This document shows, piece after piece, positions 1-8,965 of a DNA stretch of 64,000 nt. Both the position numbers and the translations under genes were made by a program. The notes below the pieces were generated by a model, which searched no databases, was not told where the DNA came from, and saw only the letters and a program-made list of their open reading frames with translations. How positions within the stretch are numbered: position 1 is the first letter of the stretch; each line of letters starts with the position of its first letter. This DNA comes from Persicobacter psychrovividus (GTDB lineage: Bacteria; Bacteroidota; Bacteroidia; Cytophagales; Cyclobacteriaceae): assembly GCF_036492425.1 (NCBI RefSeq), contig NZ_AP025292.1:1-64000 (forward strand). The letters are read 5' to 3'.

Positions 1-60
1 ATTTTTTAGCTTTTCATTAATTTCTTACGTTAAAAAAAAAAGCTGATAATGTAGGATAAT

Positions 61-3000
61 ATGACCAATGACAACCGTAATGAGCTAAATAACAAGCTCA
101 AACAATTTAAAAGAAGATACTACCTGAACCAATTATTAAAAGGAGGGATCTTCTCATTTGCCATCATTGCCACAGCCTTCCTATTACTGAACACTGTGGA
201 ATTCGCCAGCCGATTCGGCAGCGGAATCCGCGCAGTATTTTTTTACAGTTTCATTCTATTACTGATCGGTAATTTCGCCTACTTTATTCTCAAGCCACTA
301 TTACAATTATTGGGAATACTCCAACCGATATCTGATGAAGAAGCCGCCCAAAAAATTGGGAGTTCACTTCCTACCATCGGAGATCGACTGCTCAACCTGG
401 TACAGCTTAAAAAAAATGCTTCCACAGAAGATGGCCTCATCCACGCCTCCATCAATCAGAAAGCTACACAGCTGGATCCATACAATTTTACAGAAGCAGA
501 GCCTGTCAAGAAAAATAAAAAATACCTCAAATACATTTATATCCCCTCATTGCTTATCGTGCTTATCCTCTTGTTCGTGCCTTCCTTTTTTGTGGAAAGC
601 ACCAAGCGAATTGTACAGTACGACAAATCCTTCAAGCCAAAAGCTCAATTTCAATTCAACATTCAAAATAAAAAGCTGATCGCCTTCAGGAACGAAGACT
701 TCAATGTACAGCTTGCATTGCAAGGAGAGGCTATTCCTGCACAGGTTTACTTGAAAAATGCCGAACGACGTATCAAACTGAAGCAAAAATCTGCAGACAG
801 TTTTGAATATACCTTCCCTAAAATTCAGCAGGATCAAGACTTTCAGTTTGAAGCTGCAGGTTTTTTTTCCGAAACCTACCATATAAAAGTGGTCCCTCGC
901 CCACAGATCAAAAACTTTGAAGTGACCTTAAAGTACCCCAAATACCTTGGCCGAACAACCGATAAAATGGCCAATACAGGGAATTTTGAGGTTCCCGAAG
1001 GAACGGAAGTGTCGTGGAAATTCATGGCGCCTGATGCAGAGGAGTTTCTTGTCCATTTCAAAAATGAAGACAGCACCTATGCGCTTGCTTCAAAAAACGA
1101 TGCCTTTAATCTTCAGAAAAAGGTGATGAACTCTGATCAATATGAAATTGACCTGAATAACCAGTATGGTAAAAATATCGACCCTGTGGTTTATCAGGTA
1201 AGCGTTGTTAAAGACGAATACCCAAAAATTCAGCTTGAGCAATTTCAGGATACGGTCTTGTTCAACTATATTATTCTCGGCGGAAACATCAGTGACGACC
1301 ACGGGCTACGCGCACTTAGCCTGAAGTACAGAACCAACCCCAAGGGGAAGTTCAGGACGCACCGCTTTAAAATCGACCGACAAAAAACACAGCAGGGTTT
1401 TTACCTCAATTGGCCTTTAGATACCCTCGAACTGGCCTCTGACCAGAAGGTTGAATACTTTCTTCAGGTAACTGACAACGACCAGATCAACGGACCAAAA
1501 TCATCGAAAACAGGTATTTACAGCTTTAATGTCCCCGACAAACAAGCCCTGAAAGAAAAAGTCGCGGAAGGCAATAAAGCCAATGAAAAAAATATTGATA
1601 AAAACCTTGAGCAAGCCAAATCTGTCCGTAATGAACTCAAGGATTTGGAACAGAAACTAAAATCTAAAAAGACCCTCAGTTGGCAGGATAAGCAACAAAT
1701 TGATGACCTGATCAAAAAAAGACAGGAACTTAATGATGGTCTTCAGGAATTGCAGAAAAAGCATCAGGAAGAAATGGCTCGGCGCGAACGGTTCGAAGAG
1801 CAGAAGAATAAATCCATTAAAGAAAAGGTGGAAAAATTGCAAGAGCTGATGAATGAGCTTCTTGATGATGAAACCAAAAAACTTTATGAAGAACTGCAAG
1901 AACTGATGAAAGAGCAGTCGCAGGATATGGATCAGGTGCAGGACAAGCTAAAAGAGATTGACCAAAAAGAACAGAACCTTGAGGAGGAACTGGAAAGAAC
2001 AATGGAGCTGTTCAAAAGAATGAAGTTTGACCTCGAGGCCGATCAGCTTACCAAACAAATCGAAGAACTGGAAGATAAGCAGGCAAAACTGAATGAAAAA
2101 ACAGACGAAGCCCCAAAAAGTGAACTCGAAGAGCTGAAAAAAGAACAGCAAAAACTCAATAAGGATTTTGAGGACATCAAAAAAGAGATGTCCGAATTAC
2201 AAAAAACCAATAACGACCTGAAAGCACCGAACTCAATGCCTGACCTTTCGAAGGAGGAACAAAAAGTTGAACAGGGGCAAGAGCAGTTCGATCAGGCTGC
2301 CGAACAAAAGAAAAAGAAAAAAGCCAAGCAGGCTCAAGAACAGATCAGCCAAAACCTTCAGCAAATGAAGCAAAAAATGCAGCAGATGCAGCAGAGTGCT
2401 GAAATGGAAATGGTGCAGGAAAATATGGAAAACCTGCGGCATATCTTGAATAACCTCATTAACCTCTCTTTTGAACAGGAGGCCACCATGAAGGAATTCC
2501 GGCAAACAAGGCAAAGTGATCCTCGTTTTCTCGATTTAAGTCAGCAACAGTTGAAAATACAGGCTGACTCGAAAATCGTTCAGGATTCACTGAAAGCACT
2601 TGCTCAGCGTGTTTTTCAAATTTCTTCCTTCGTAACACGAGAACTCAATGAGATGAATAGCCATCTTAACCGCTCTTCTTCGTATATTAAGGAACGCAAA
2701 AAAGGAAATGCGCTCAGCGAACAGCAATTTGCCATGACTTCAATGAATAACCTGGCTTTACTGCTCGATGATGTGCTCTCACAAATGCAACAGCAAATGG
2801 CAGAAATGAAAGGTAACTCTGGTGGGAAGCCTCAAAATAAGCCAATGCCAAGCCCGAGTATGAGCGAATTACAGCAACAACTCAATGAAAAAATCAATCA
2901 ATTAAAAAAGAGTGGCAAATCGGGAAGGCAATTGTCTGAAGAAGTTGCTAAATTAGCTCAAGAACAAGAGCAAATTCGTCGTGCTTTGCAGGAAGCGGAA

Positions 3001-3369
3001 AAAGAAGCCGAAGGTAAAAATGGCAAAGGCGGCAAAGATTTGCAAAAAGCCATTGAAGAAATGGAAAAGACTGAACTCGATTTGGTAAACAAACAGCTCA
3101 GTGATCAAATGATGAACCGTCAAAAGGACATCATGACCAGACTCCTGGAGTCTGAAAAAGCTGATCGGGAAGACCAACTGGATGAGAAAAGGGAAGCGGA
3201 GACGGCAAAGAACTATCAACAGGAAGTGCCTGAAGCAATCGAAGAATATATTCGACAAAAACAAAAAGAGCTCGAGCGGTTCAAAACTATTCCGCTAAAA
3301 CTCAACCCTTATTATAAAAAAGAGGTCAATCAATATTTCAAAAGATTAGAAAACAACAATATCCGGTGA
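61..3369 (+). CDS. DUF4175-family membrane-anchored coiled-coil protein
   Basis: This 1102-residue protein begins with a short basic N-terminus and two hydrophobic segments (about residues 30-47 and 57-80). A third hydrophobic helix follows near residues 157-178. After that comes a beta-rich region (about 190-500) and then some 600 residues of Glu/Lys/Gln-rich heptad-like sequence that should form long coiled coils. This layout matches the DUF4175 family of Bacteroidota, whose biochemical role is not known. The stop overlaps the start region of the downstream ATPase gene, so the two are probably co-transcribed. I infer an inner-membrane protein with a large extracytoplasmic coiled-coil part. 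The start is the first ATG after the window edge; nothing upstream is visible to test it further. Confidence 0.8.
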   Translation: MTNDNRNELNNKLKQFKRRYYLNQLLKGGIFSFAIIATAFLLLNTVEFASRFGSGIRAVFFYSFILLLIGNFAYFILKPLLQLLGILQPISDEEAAQKIGSSLPTIGDRLLNLVQLKKNASTEDGLIHASINQKATQLDPYNFTEAEPVKKNKKYLKYIYIPSLLIVLILLFVPSFFVESTKRIVQYDKSFKPKAQFQFNIQNKKLIAFRNEDFNVQLALQGEAIPAQVYLKNAERRIKLKQKSADSFEYTFPKIQQDQDFQFEAAGFFSETYHIKVVPRPQIKNFEVTLKYPKYLGRTTDKMANTGNFEVPEGTEVSWKFMAPDAEEFLVHFKNEDSTYALASKNDAFNLQKKVMNSDQYEIDLNNQYGKNIDPVVYQVSVVKDEYPKIQLEQFQDTVLFNYIILGGNISDDHGLRALSLKYRTNPKGKFRTHRFKIDRQKTQQGFYLNWPLDTLELASDQKVEYFLQVTDNDQINGPKSSKTGIYSFNVPDKQALKEKVAEGNKANEKNIDKNLEQAKSVRNELKDLEQKLKSKKTLSWQDKQQIDDLIKKRQELNDGLQELQKKHQEEMARRERFEEQKNKSIKEKVEKLQELMNELLDDETKKLYEELQELMKEQSQDMDQVQDKLKEIDQKEQNLEEELERTMELFKRMKFDLEADQLTKQIEELEDKQAKLNEKTDEAPKSELEELKKEQQKLNKDFEDIKKEMSELQKTNNDLKAPNSMPDLSKEEQKVEQGQEQFDQAAEQKKKKKAKQAQEQISQNLQQMKQKMQQMQQSAEMEMVQENMENLRHILNNLINLSFEQEATMKEFRQTRQSDPRFLDLSQQQLKIQADSKIVQDSLKALAQRVFQISSFVTRELNEMNSHLNRSSSYIKERKKGNALSEQQFAMTSMNNLALLLDDVLSQMQQQMAEMKGNSGGKPQNKPMPSPSMSELQQQLNEKINQLKKSGKSGRQLSEEVAKLAQEQEQIRRALQEAEKEAEGKNGKGGKDLQKAIEEMEKTELDLVNKQLSDQMMNRQKDIMTRLLESEKADREDQLDEKREAETAKNYQQEVPEAIEEYIRQKQKELERFKTIPLKLNPYYKKEVNQYFKRLENNNIR

Positions 3370-3374
3370 TAACA

Positions 3375-3776
3375 ATGGAGTCAATCAAAATTGAAATTCC
3401 GTCATTGAGTGAAAATATCCGTATCGTCGAAAGCTTTATCGACAATACCAAAGAAAAATACCAACTCAACGATGACATTTATGGCAATATCATGATTGCG
3501 ATAACTGAGTCTGTGAACAATGCCATCCAACATGGCAACAAATTTGATAAAGATAAAAACGTAACCCTTACGGTGCACCACAATGAGGAGGCAGTAAAAT
3601 TTACGGTCGAAGACGAGGGAATCGGCTTTGACTTTAATAACTTGCCCGATCCTACGGCACCCGAGAATATCGATCAGCCACATGGGCGTGGAATCTTCCT
3701 GATTAAACACCTTTGTGATGAAGTCGAATTTAAAAATGAGGGCCGTATTTTAGAGTTATCATTTTATTTAAATTAA
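3375..3776 (+). CDS. RsbW/SpoIIAB-like ATP-binding protein (HATPase_c_2)
   Basis: A small GHKL ATPase of about 133 residues. The N-box is visible as ESVNNAIQHGN, the G1 box as VEDEGIGFDF and the G2 box as HGRGIFLIKHL. Standalone domains of this kind include anti-sigma factor kinases (RsbW, SpoIIAB), which phosphorylate an anti-sigma-antagonist on serine. No antagonist or sigma factor lies next to it, so the partner is unknown. An in-frame GTG at 3366 overlaps the previous stop, but the ATG at 3375 is the more likely start. Its stop TAA overlaps the ybeY ATG (TAATG), which points to translational coupling. Confidence 0.8.
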   Translation: MESIKIEIPSLSENIRIVESFIDNTKEKYQLNDDIYGNIMIAITESVNNAIQHGNKFDKDKNVTLTVHHNEEAVKFTVEDEGIGFDFNNLPDPTAPENIDQPHGRGIFLIKHLCDEVEFKNEGRILELSFYLN

Positions 3777-4213
3777 TGGAAGACCAAATTAATTTTTTCA
3801 CAGAGGAAGTAGATTTCAATACAGAACAGATCAACAACACCAAAGCGTGGGTTAATCAAGTCATTGAAAATGAAGGGTTTGAGCTTGAAGAAATCAATTT
3901 TATCTTTTGTAGTGACGAATACCTGCATAAAATAAATGTGGAGTATTTGGATCACGACACCTATACCGATGTTATCACTTTTGATAACAGCGATACGGCC
4001 GGATTTATTGAAAGTGATATCTTTATCAGTATTGAGAGAATCATCGAGAATGCCAAAACCCATGAGCAGTCTTTTGATCATGAGGTCAAAAGGGTTATTA
4101 TTCATGGGGTTTTGCACTTGCTTGGCTACAAAGACAAATCTGAGCAGGAAGCTTCCCTGATGAGAACAAAAGAAAATGAAGCAATTGCGCTTTTTGAAAA
4201 ATCTTTTGCTTAA
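3776..4213 (+). CDS. ybeY: Endoribonuclease YbeY (rRNA maturation factor)
   Basis: This 145-residue protein carries the UPF0054/YbeY metal motif as HGVLHLLGYKD near residues 105-115. The paired histidines bind zinc; the last His of the usual H-G-x-L-H-L-x-G-Y-D-H motif is replaced by KD, a form common in Bacteroidota. YbeY is a single-strand-specific endoribonuclease involved in 16S rRNA 3' end maturation and ribosome quality control. The region around EYLDHDTYTDVITFD also fits the family. It overlaps the ATPase gene upstream by one base and is followed by a pair of parS-like palindromes before mnmG. Confidence 0.93.
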   Translation: MEDQINFFTEEVDFNTEQINNTKAWVNQVIENEGFELEEINFIFCSDEYLHKINVEYLDHDTYTDVITFDNSDTAGFIESDIFISIERIIENAKTHEQSFDHEVKRVIIHGVLHLLGYKDKSEQEASLMRTKENEAIALFEKSFA

Positions 4214-4240
4214 ATTTGCGCAAGCATTTGAATATCAAAA

Positions 4241-4294
4241 TGTTCCACGTGAAACACTTCACCTTTAACAGGTAAGCACGTTTCACGTGGAACA
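4241..4294. promoter_or_regulatory. Inverted pair of parS-like ParB sites upstream of mnmG
   Basis: TGTTCCACGTGAAACA at 4241-4256 matches the ParB/Spo0J site consensus TGTTNCACGTGAAACA exactly. CGTTTCACGTGGAACA at 4279-4294 is the same motif on the other strand with one outer mismatch. The two lie 22 bp apart in the ybeY-mnmG gap, 4.6-5 kb from the proposed oriC, which is where parS sites normally cluster. As a pair they could also fold into a long hairpin, but no T-run follows, so a terminator role is unlikely. No parA or parB is in the window. Confidence 0.75.
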
Positions 4295-4347
4295 TTTACT
4301 TTTAATACTGTTTTACACGCCAAGAAAATAAGACAAAGGGAAAGCCT

Positions 4348-6213
4348 ATGTTTACAGAATATGATGTGATCGTTGTCGGAGCTGGCCATGCAGGCTGTGA
4401 AGCTGCTGCTGCCGCTGCCAATATGGGTATGCAAACACTATTGGTAACGATGAATATGAATACGATCGCACAGATGTCATGTAACCCTGCTGTGGGTGGG
4501 GTCGCAAAAGGTCAGATCGTAAGGGAAATTGATGCCCTTGGAGGACAAATGGGAATCATTACCGATAAATCGATGATTCAGTTTAGAATGCTGAACCGAT
4601 CGAAAGGACCTGCCATGTGGAGCCCGAGAGCCCAAAGCGACCGAATGAAGTTTGCTGAAGAATGGCGTATGCGCCTGGAACAAACAGAAAATCTTGACTT
4701 CTGGCAAGAGATGGTAACGGGCTTAATCATTGAAAAAGGGGAGGCCAAAGGCGTAATCACCAGTCTGGGATTGAAAATCCGTTCCAAAACTGTTGTTCTT
4801 ACAAACGGGACGTTCCTTAATGGTACCATTCATATTGGAGAAAAACAGTTTGGTGGTGGACGCGCAGGAGAAGGTGCAGCAAAGGGAATTACAGAACAAC
4901 TCGTTGACCTTGGAATGGAAGCTGGCCGAATGAAAACGGGCACACCTCCACGTGTTGATGGCCGAAGCCTTAACTGGGAGGCCATGAGCGAACAACCTGG
5001 CGACGAGCAGCCTTACAAATTTTCTTTCAGCGATGAAACAAGCACACTCAAGGAGCAAAGAAGCTGTTACATCACTTACACCAACCCTGAGGTGCATGAA
5101 ACATTGAAAGAAGGATTCGACCGTTCACCAATGTTCAATGGTAGAATCCAGGGACTTGGTCCACGTTATTGCCCATCGATTGAAGACAAAATCAACCGAT
5201 TTGCTGAACGCGATCGTCATCAGATTTTTGTTGAGCCAGAAGGATGGAATACTTGTGAAATCTATGTAAATGGTTTTTCCTCATCGCTTCCTGAAGATAT
5301 TCAGATGAAGGCTTTGCGAAAAATTGAAGGATTTGAGCAGGTGAAAATGTTCCGTCCAGGCTATGCGATTGAGTATGATTTCTTCCCACCGACACAACTT
5401 CAGATGTCATTGGAAACCCGCACAGTCAAAAATTTATATTTTGCAGGCCAAATTAATGGTACCACAGGATATGAAGAAGCTGGCGCACAGGGACTGATGG
5501 CTGGTATCAATGCCGCTTTGCGCGTAAAAGAGGAAAATCCACTGATCCTGAAACGTTCTGATGCCTATATTGGCGTTCTGATTGATGATTTGGTAAACAA
5601 AGGGACTGATGAGCCTTATCGCATGTTTACTTCACGTGCTGAATATCGAATCTTGTTACGTCAGGATAATGCTGATCTCCGCCTTACAGAGCAGGGACAC
5701 AAGATTGGATTGGCAAGTCAGGAGCGTTTCGATAATATGATCAAGCGCAAAGAAAACGTAGATCAGCTGATTGAAACCTTGAGGGTGTCCAAATTTAAGC
5801 CTAAACAGGCAAACCCTCAGCTTGAAACCATGAATTCGGCACAGATCAAAGAATCGCAGTCGGCTTACCGTTTACTGAAGCGTCCCGAGCTTTCCATGCA
5901 ACAGGTCGGTGTAATCACGCCTGAGTTCGAGCAGCAAATGTCCCAGTATGATCCTTTGGCAAAAGAGCAGGCAGAAATACTGATCAAGTACGATACTTAC
6001 ATCGAGAAGGAGCAGAAGATGGCGGAGAAGATGGATAACCTTGAAAACCTTTACATCAAGGACAGCATTGATTTTGCTGAAATAAAGGCACTGTCCTCTG
6101 AGGCAAGGGAAAAACTGACAAGGTTACGTCCAACTACATTAGGGCAAGCATCAAGAATTTCTGGTGTATCACCTGCTGATATTTCGGTATTAATGATTTA
6201 CCTTGGCAAGTAG
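4348..6213 (+). CDS. mnmG: tRNA uridine-5-carboxymethylaminomethyl modification enzyme MnmG (GidA)
   Basis: This 621-residue FAD protein has the full-length MnmG layout. The dinucleotide-binding motif VVGAGHAGCEAA is at residues 8-19. NPAVGGVAKGQIVREIDALG follows, then FGGGRAGEGAAKGI, the MKTGTPPR signature and a second FAD contact near GYEEAGAQGLMAG. With MnmE it installs the cmnm5 group on U34 of certain tRNAs, using methylene-tetrahydrofolate and FAD. In many bacteria gidA sits beside the replication origin; here it lies about 3 kb from the DnaA-box region and has parS-like sites on both sides. Confidence 0.97.
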   Translation: MFTEYDVIVVGAGHAGCEAAAAAANMGMQTLLVTMNMNTIAQMSCNPAVGGVAKGQIVREIDALGGQMGIITDKSMIQFRMLNRSKGPAMWSPRAQSDRMKFAEEWRMRLEQTENLDFWQEMVTGLIIEKGEAKGVITSLGLKIRSKTVVLTNGTFLNGTIHIGEKQFGGGRAGEGAAKGITEQLVDLGMEAGRMKTGTPPRVDGRSLNWEAMSEQPGDEQPYKFSFSDETSTLKEQRSCYITYTNPEVHETLKEGFDRSPMFNGRIQGLGPRYCPSIEDKINRFAERDRHQIFVEPEGWNTCEIYVNGFSSSLPEDIQMKALRKIEGFEQVKMFRPGYAIEYDFFPPTQLQMSLETRTVKNLYFAGQINGTTGYEEAGAQGLMAGINAALRVKEENPLILKRSDAYIGVLIDDLVNKGTDEPYRMFTSRAEYRILLRQDNADLRLTEQGHKIGLASQERFDNMIKRKENVDQLIETLRVSKFKPKQANPQLETMNSAQIKESQSAYRLLKRPELSMQQVGVITPEFEQQMSQYDPLAKEQAEILIKYDTYIEKEQKMAEKMDNLENLYIKDSIDFAEIKALSSEAREKLTRLRPTTLGQASRISGVSPADISVLMIYLGK

Positions 6214-6220
6214 GAACAAG

Positions 6221-6236
6221 TGTTCCACATGAAACA
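6221..6236. promoter_or_regulatory. parS-like site between mnmG and methyltransferase
   Basis: TGTTCCACATGAAACA differs from the consensus TGTTNCACGTGAAACA only by an A for G in the central CACGTG. It lies in the 44-bp gap after mnmG, within 3 kb of the proposed origin. Confidence 0.6.
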
Positions 6237-6257
6237 CCTTTTTCGGTCTACTGGTTT

Positions 6258-7136
6258 ATGTTAAAAGAATTTAAAGATTGCCCTGTTTGTCAGGGCAATC
6301 ATTTTACGCATTTTTTAAATTGTACGGATCACACCACCACTCAGGAGCAGTTCAATATTGTTACCTGTGATGATTGTGGTTTCAAATTTACCAATCCATA
6401 TCCTGCGAATTTAGGGGCATATTATAAAGATGAAAGTTATATTTCGCACACCAACAAGGCGCAAAATTTAACGCAACGGATTTACAAAATTGCCCGAAAA
6501 TATACGCTTGGTCAAAAGGAAAAAATGGTATCAGGGCTCTCTGATGGCCGAAAAATTCTTGATTTTGGTTGTGGTACAGGTCATTTCCTGAACAAGTGTG
6601 CTGAAAGTGGCTGGCAGGTTCAAGGCCTGGAGCCAAGTGATCAGGCACGGAGTCAGCATGGTCTACTTTTGCAGGGAAAAATTGTCAATAGTATCGACCT
6701 GCTAAGCGATGAAAAAGTGGATATCATCACCTTGTGGCACGTGCTTGAACATATTGAAGCACTCAATGAAACCCTTGACAAGCTTCGCCAAAAACTTTGT
6801 TCCACGGGAAAATTACTCCTCGCAGTACCCAATGCGGCCAGTCTGGATGCCAAAATTTACCAGGAGCACTGGGCGGCTTATGATCTGCCGAGACACCTCT
6901 ATCATTTTGAGCCCCAAACGATGGCTTTGCTGGCTAAAAAACATGGCTTTAAAATCAGCGCGCAGAAACCCATGAAATTGGATTCCTTTTATGTAAGTTT
7001 ACTGAGTGAGGAATATAAGACAGGCAAACAAAACTACCTGCCAGCCTTCATGGCGGGGCTAAAATCAAATTTGGCTGCGCGAAAAGACAATAATTACAGT
7101 AGTTTAATCTACATTTTGGAACATGAAAGTAAATAA
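6258..7136 (+). CDS. Class I SAM-dependent methyltransferase with N-terminal zinc ribbon
   Basis: A 292-residue protein. Cys8, Cys11, Cys37 and Cys40 form a CxxC...CxxC zinc-ribbon-like start. SAM-binding motif I reads ILDFGCGTGHFL near residues 100-111. TLWHVLEHIE, further on, is typical of the Methyltransf_23 group. The substrate cannot be told from sequence; relatives with this Cys-rich N-terminus methylate sugars, quinone-like compounds or other small molecules. Its last 14 bases overlap the start of the lipoprotein gene, so the two are likely co-transcribed. Confidence 0.8.
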   Translation: MLKEFKDCPVCQGNHFTHFLNCTDHTTTQEQFNIVTCDDCGFKFTNPYPANLGAYYKDESYISHTNKAQNLTQRIYKIARKYTLGQKEKMVSGLSDGRKILDFGCGTGHFLNKCAESGWQVQGLEPSDQARSQHGLLLQGKIVNSIDLLSDEKVDIITLWHVLEHIEALNETLDKLRQKLCSTGKLLLAVPNAASLDAKIYQEHWAAYDLPRHLYHFEPQTMALLAKKHGFKISAQKPMKLDSFYVSLLSEEYKTGKQNYLPAFMAGLKSNLAARKDNNYSSLIYILEHESK

Positions 7137-8844
7137 ATTAGCGAACCTCTTACTGGCATCGGGGATTTCTGCCCTATTTGTAACCTCCTGTGCGAATGTC
7201 AGACAACCCGCTGGTGGTCCTCGGGATACTATTCCGCCGACCCTGGTAAATTCGGTGCCTCAGGTAGGCTCTGTAAATTACAGGGGGAAAAAGTTCGTGC
7301 TTACTTTTGATGAGTACACGCAGGCTAAAAACCTGAAAACCAAGCTACTCATTACGCCTCAAACAGATGTGCGTTATCAGTTCCGCACCAAAAAGAAATC
7401 CCTGATCATTGAATTCGAGGAACCTCTGAAGGAAAATACCACCTATACTTTCAACTTCCAGGATGCCATTCAGGATATCAATGAGAATAATCCGTGGAAA
7501 AATGCCGTATTTGCATTCAGTACCGGGGATTATATCGACAGCCTGAAAATCAATGGAACGGTACGCGATGTACTCACTGGAGCACCTGTAAAGGAGGCGA
7601 CAGTCGCTTTGTTTGACATCAAAGATACCTTGGACATTTACACTGGAAAGCCAGAATATTTTGCCAAAACAGATGAAGAAGGCCATTACAATCTGAGTCA
7701 TATCCGTCACGGTAAGTTTAAAGCTTACGCTTATCTGGACGAAAATAACAACCTGATCAACGAGCCCAAAAGTGAGCCCGCAGGCTTGTATCCCGATACA
7801 CTCAGCCTTGATACCGACCGCGACAGCCTTCATTTCAACTTAATTCTTGCGGATGCACAGCCATTCAAAATGAATTCTGCCAAAGAAAATGGAAAGTACT
7901 TTGATGTGCTGTTCAATAAGTATGTGAAAAGTTATCAGTTGTCATTTAAAAATGACGATCAGCTGATGCTGTCTACTTTCAGTCCTGAGCATAATGGTGT
8001 TCGCTTTTTTAATGCGACACAAATCCCAGAGAATGACAGTATTCCAACGCAGATTATTGCCACAGATACAGTAGGAAATAAGGTAGTAGAAAATTTCCAC
8101 GTGAAATTTGCGGATGGGACAAAGCGTAAATATGCTGTACTTGAACAAGAAGTTCAGAAATATGCCAACGACAACCCCATTCAGGATACTTTAATTGAGA
8201 AAATTCAGTTTTCAAAACCAATACGAGTTGTACATCCTGACTCTATGATGGTGATTTACGATTCCTTGAACTTTATTCGCCTCGATATCGATAAAGACTT
8301 AAGCTGGAATAAACGCTTTGATGAAGTAACCATCAAAAAAGCCATAAAGCTGGACTCAATTTTCCTTCCTCCTGCAGATACGCTGTTTCTTGACAGCCTG
8401 AAAGCGGATAGTATTTATATTCAACAGCCTGAAGCACGAACTTTTACAGATATGAAGCTTCATATTCCACATGGAGCTTTTATCAGCATTGAAAGTGATA
8501 CTGCCCAGGCGATTGATGAGAAGTTTACCCTGGCGAATAAGGAAAATCTCGGAAGTATCGAAGGAACAATTACGACAGACTATAAAAATTATCAAATTCA
8601 GCTGGTTACTGCTGATTTTAAAGTTGTAAAAACAACAACGGCTGATAAAAATGGCCATTATAGCTTTTATAATTTGAAGCCAGCCACTTACAAAATTCGA
8701 GTTTTAATCGATGAAAATGGCAATGGGCAGTGGGATATTGGTAATATCCTTAAAAATGAAGCCCCAGAACCTGTATTTTTCTTTCAGGATGAGGTAGCAA
8801 TACGCGCCAACTGGGAATTAACCAACATTGATTTCAAAATGTAA
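7123..8844 (+). CDS. Ig-like (Big_5) surface lipoprotein
   Basis: This 573-residue protein has a signal peptide ending in a lipobox-like FVTSC, so Cys23 is probably lipidated. The PAGGPRDTIPPTLV stretch just after it is the usual entry to a Big_5 (SbsA-type Ig-like) domain in Bacteroidota. Further beta-rich repeats follow, including a carboxypeptidase-regulatory-like segment (TDEEGHYNLSHIRHGKFKAY) and a second near the C-terminus (TADKNGHYSFYNLKPATYKI). I infer an envelope-exposed lipoprotein of unknown function. It is the last gene of the run that reads toward the origin, and two strong terminators follow it. Confidence 0.78.
   Translation: MKVNKLANLLLASGISALFVTSCANVRQPAGGPRDTIPPTLVNSVPQVGSVNYRGKKFVLTFDEYTQAKNLKTKLLITPQTDVRYQFRTKKKSLIIEFEEPLKENTTYTFNFQDAIQDINENNPWKNAVFAFSTGDYIDSLKINGTVRDVLTGAPVKEATVALFDIKDTLDIYTGKPEYFAKTDEEGHYNLSHIRHGKFKAYAYLDENNNLINEPKSEPAGLYPDTLSLDTDRDSLHFNLILADAQPFKMNSAKENGKYFDVLFNKYVKSYQLSFKNDDQLMLSTFSPEHNGVRFFNATQIPENDSIPTQIIATDTVGNKVVENFHVKFADGTKRKYAVLEQEVQKYANDNPIQDTLIEKIQFSKPIRVVHPDSMMVIYDSLNFIRLDIDKDLSWNKRFDEVTIKKAIKLDSIFLPPADTLFLDSLKADSIYIQQPEARTFTDMKLHIPHGAFISIESDTAQAIDEKFTLANKENLGSIEGTITTDYKNYQIQLVTADFKVVKTTTADKNGHYSFYNLKPATYKIRVLIDENGNGQWDIGNILKNEAPEPVFFFQDEVAIRANWELTNIDFKM
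8094..8106. promoter_or_regulatory. Weak parS-like core inside the lipoprotein gene
   Basis: TTTCCACGTGAAA is an interrupted palindrome sharing the CCACGTGAAA core of the parS-like sites. It is inside coding sequence and lacks the outer TG and CA bases, so it may be chance. Confidence 0.25.
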
Positions 8845-8862
8845 TCCCTCGATTAATCATTC

Positions 8863-8901
8863 AAAAATCGCCGACTCCTTAATGGAGTCGGCGATTTTTT
8901 T
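8863..8901 (+). terminator. Rho-independent terminator after the Ig-like lipoprotein gene
   Basis: A perfect stem AAAAATCGCCGACTCC (8863-8878) pairs with GGAGTCGGCGATTTTT across a five-base loop and runs into eight T residues. It is the first of two terminators facing the origin. Confidence 0.92.
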
Positions 8902-8910
8902 TGCCCTCTT

Positions 8911-8924
8911 TTTCACGTGGAAAA
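8911..8924. promoter_or_regulatory. Weak parS-like site between tandem terminators
   Basis: TTTCACGTGGAAAA carries the TTTCACGTGGAA core of the parS-like motif but lacks the outer TG and CA bases. Its place between the two terminators and beside oriC makes it worth noting. Confidence 0.35.
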
Positions 8925-8926
8925 TT

Positions 8927-8965
8927 AAAAAGGCCGTCAATTTCATGATTGACGGCCTTTTTTTT
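8927..8965 (+). terminator. Second tandem terminator facing oriC
   Basis: AAAAAGGCCGTCAAT pairs with ATTGACGGCCTTTTT over a short loop and ends in eight T residues. It lies 25 bp behind the first terminator with no gene between them, so it looks like a back-up stop that keeps transcripts out of the origin. The arms are symmetrical, so it could also act on transcripts from the right. Confidence 0.9.
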
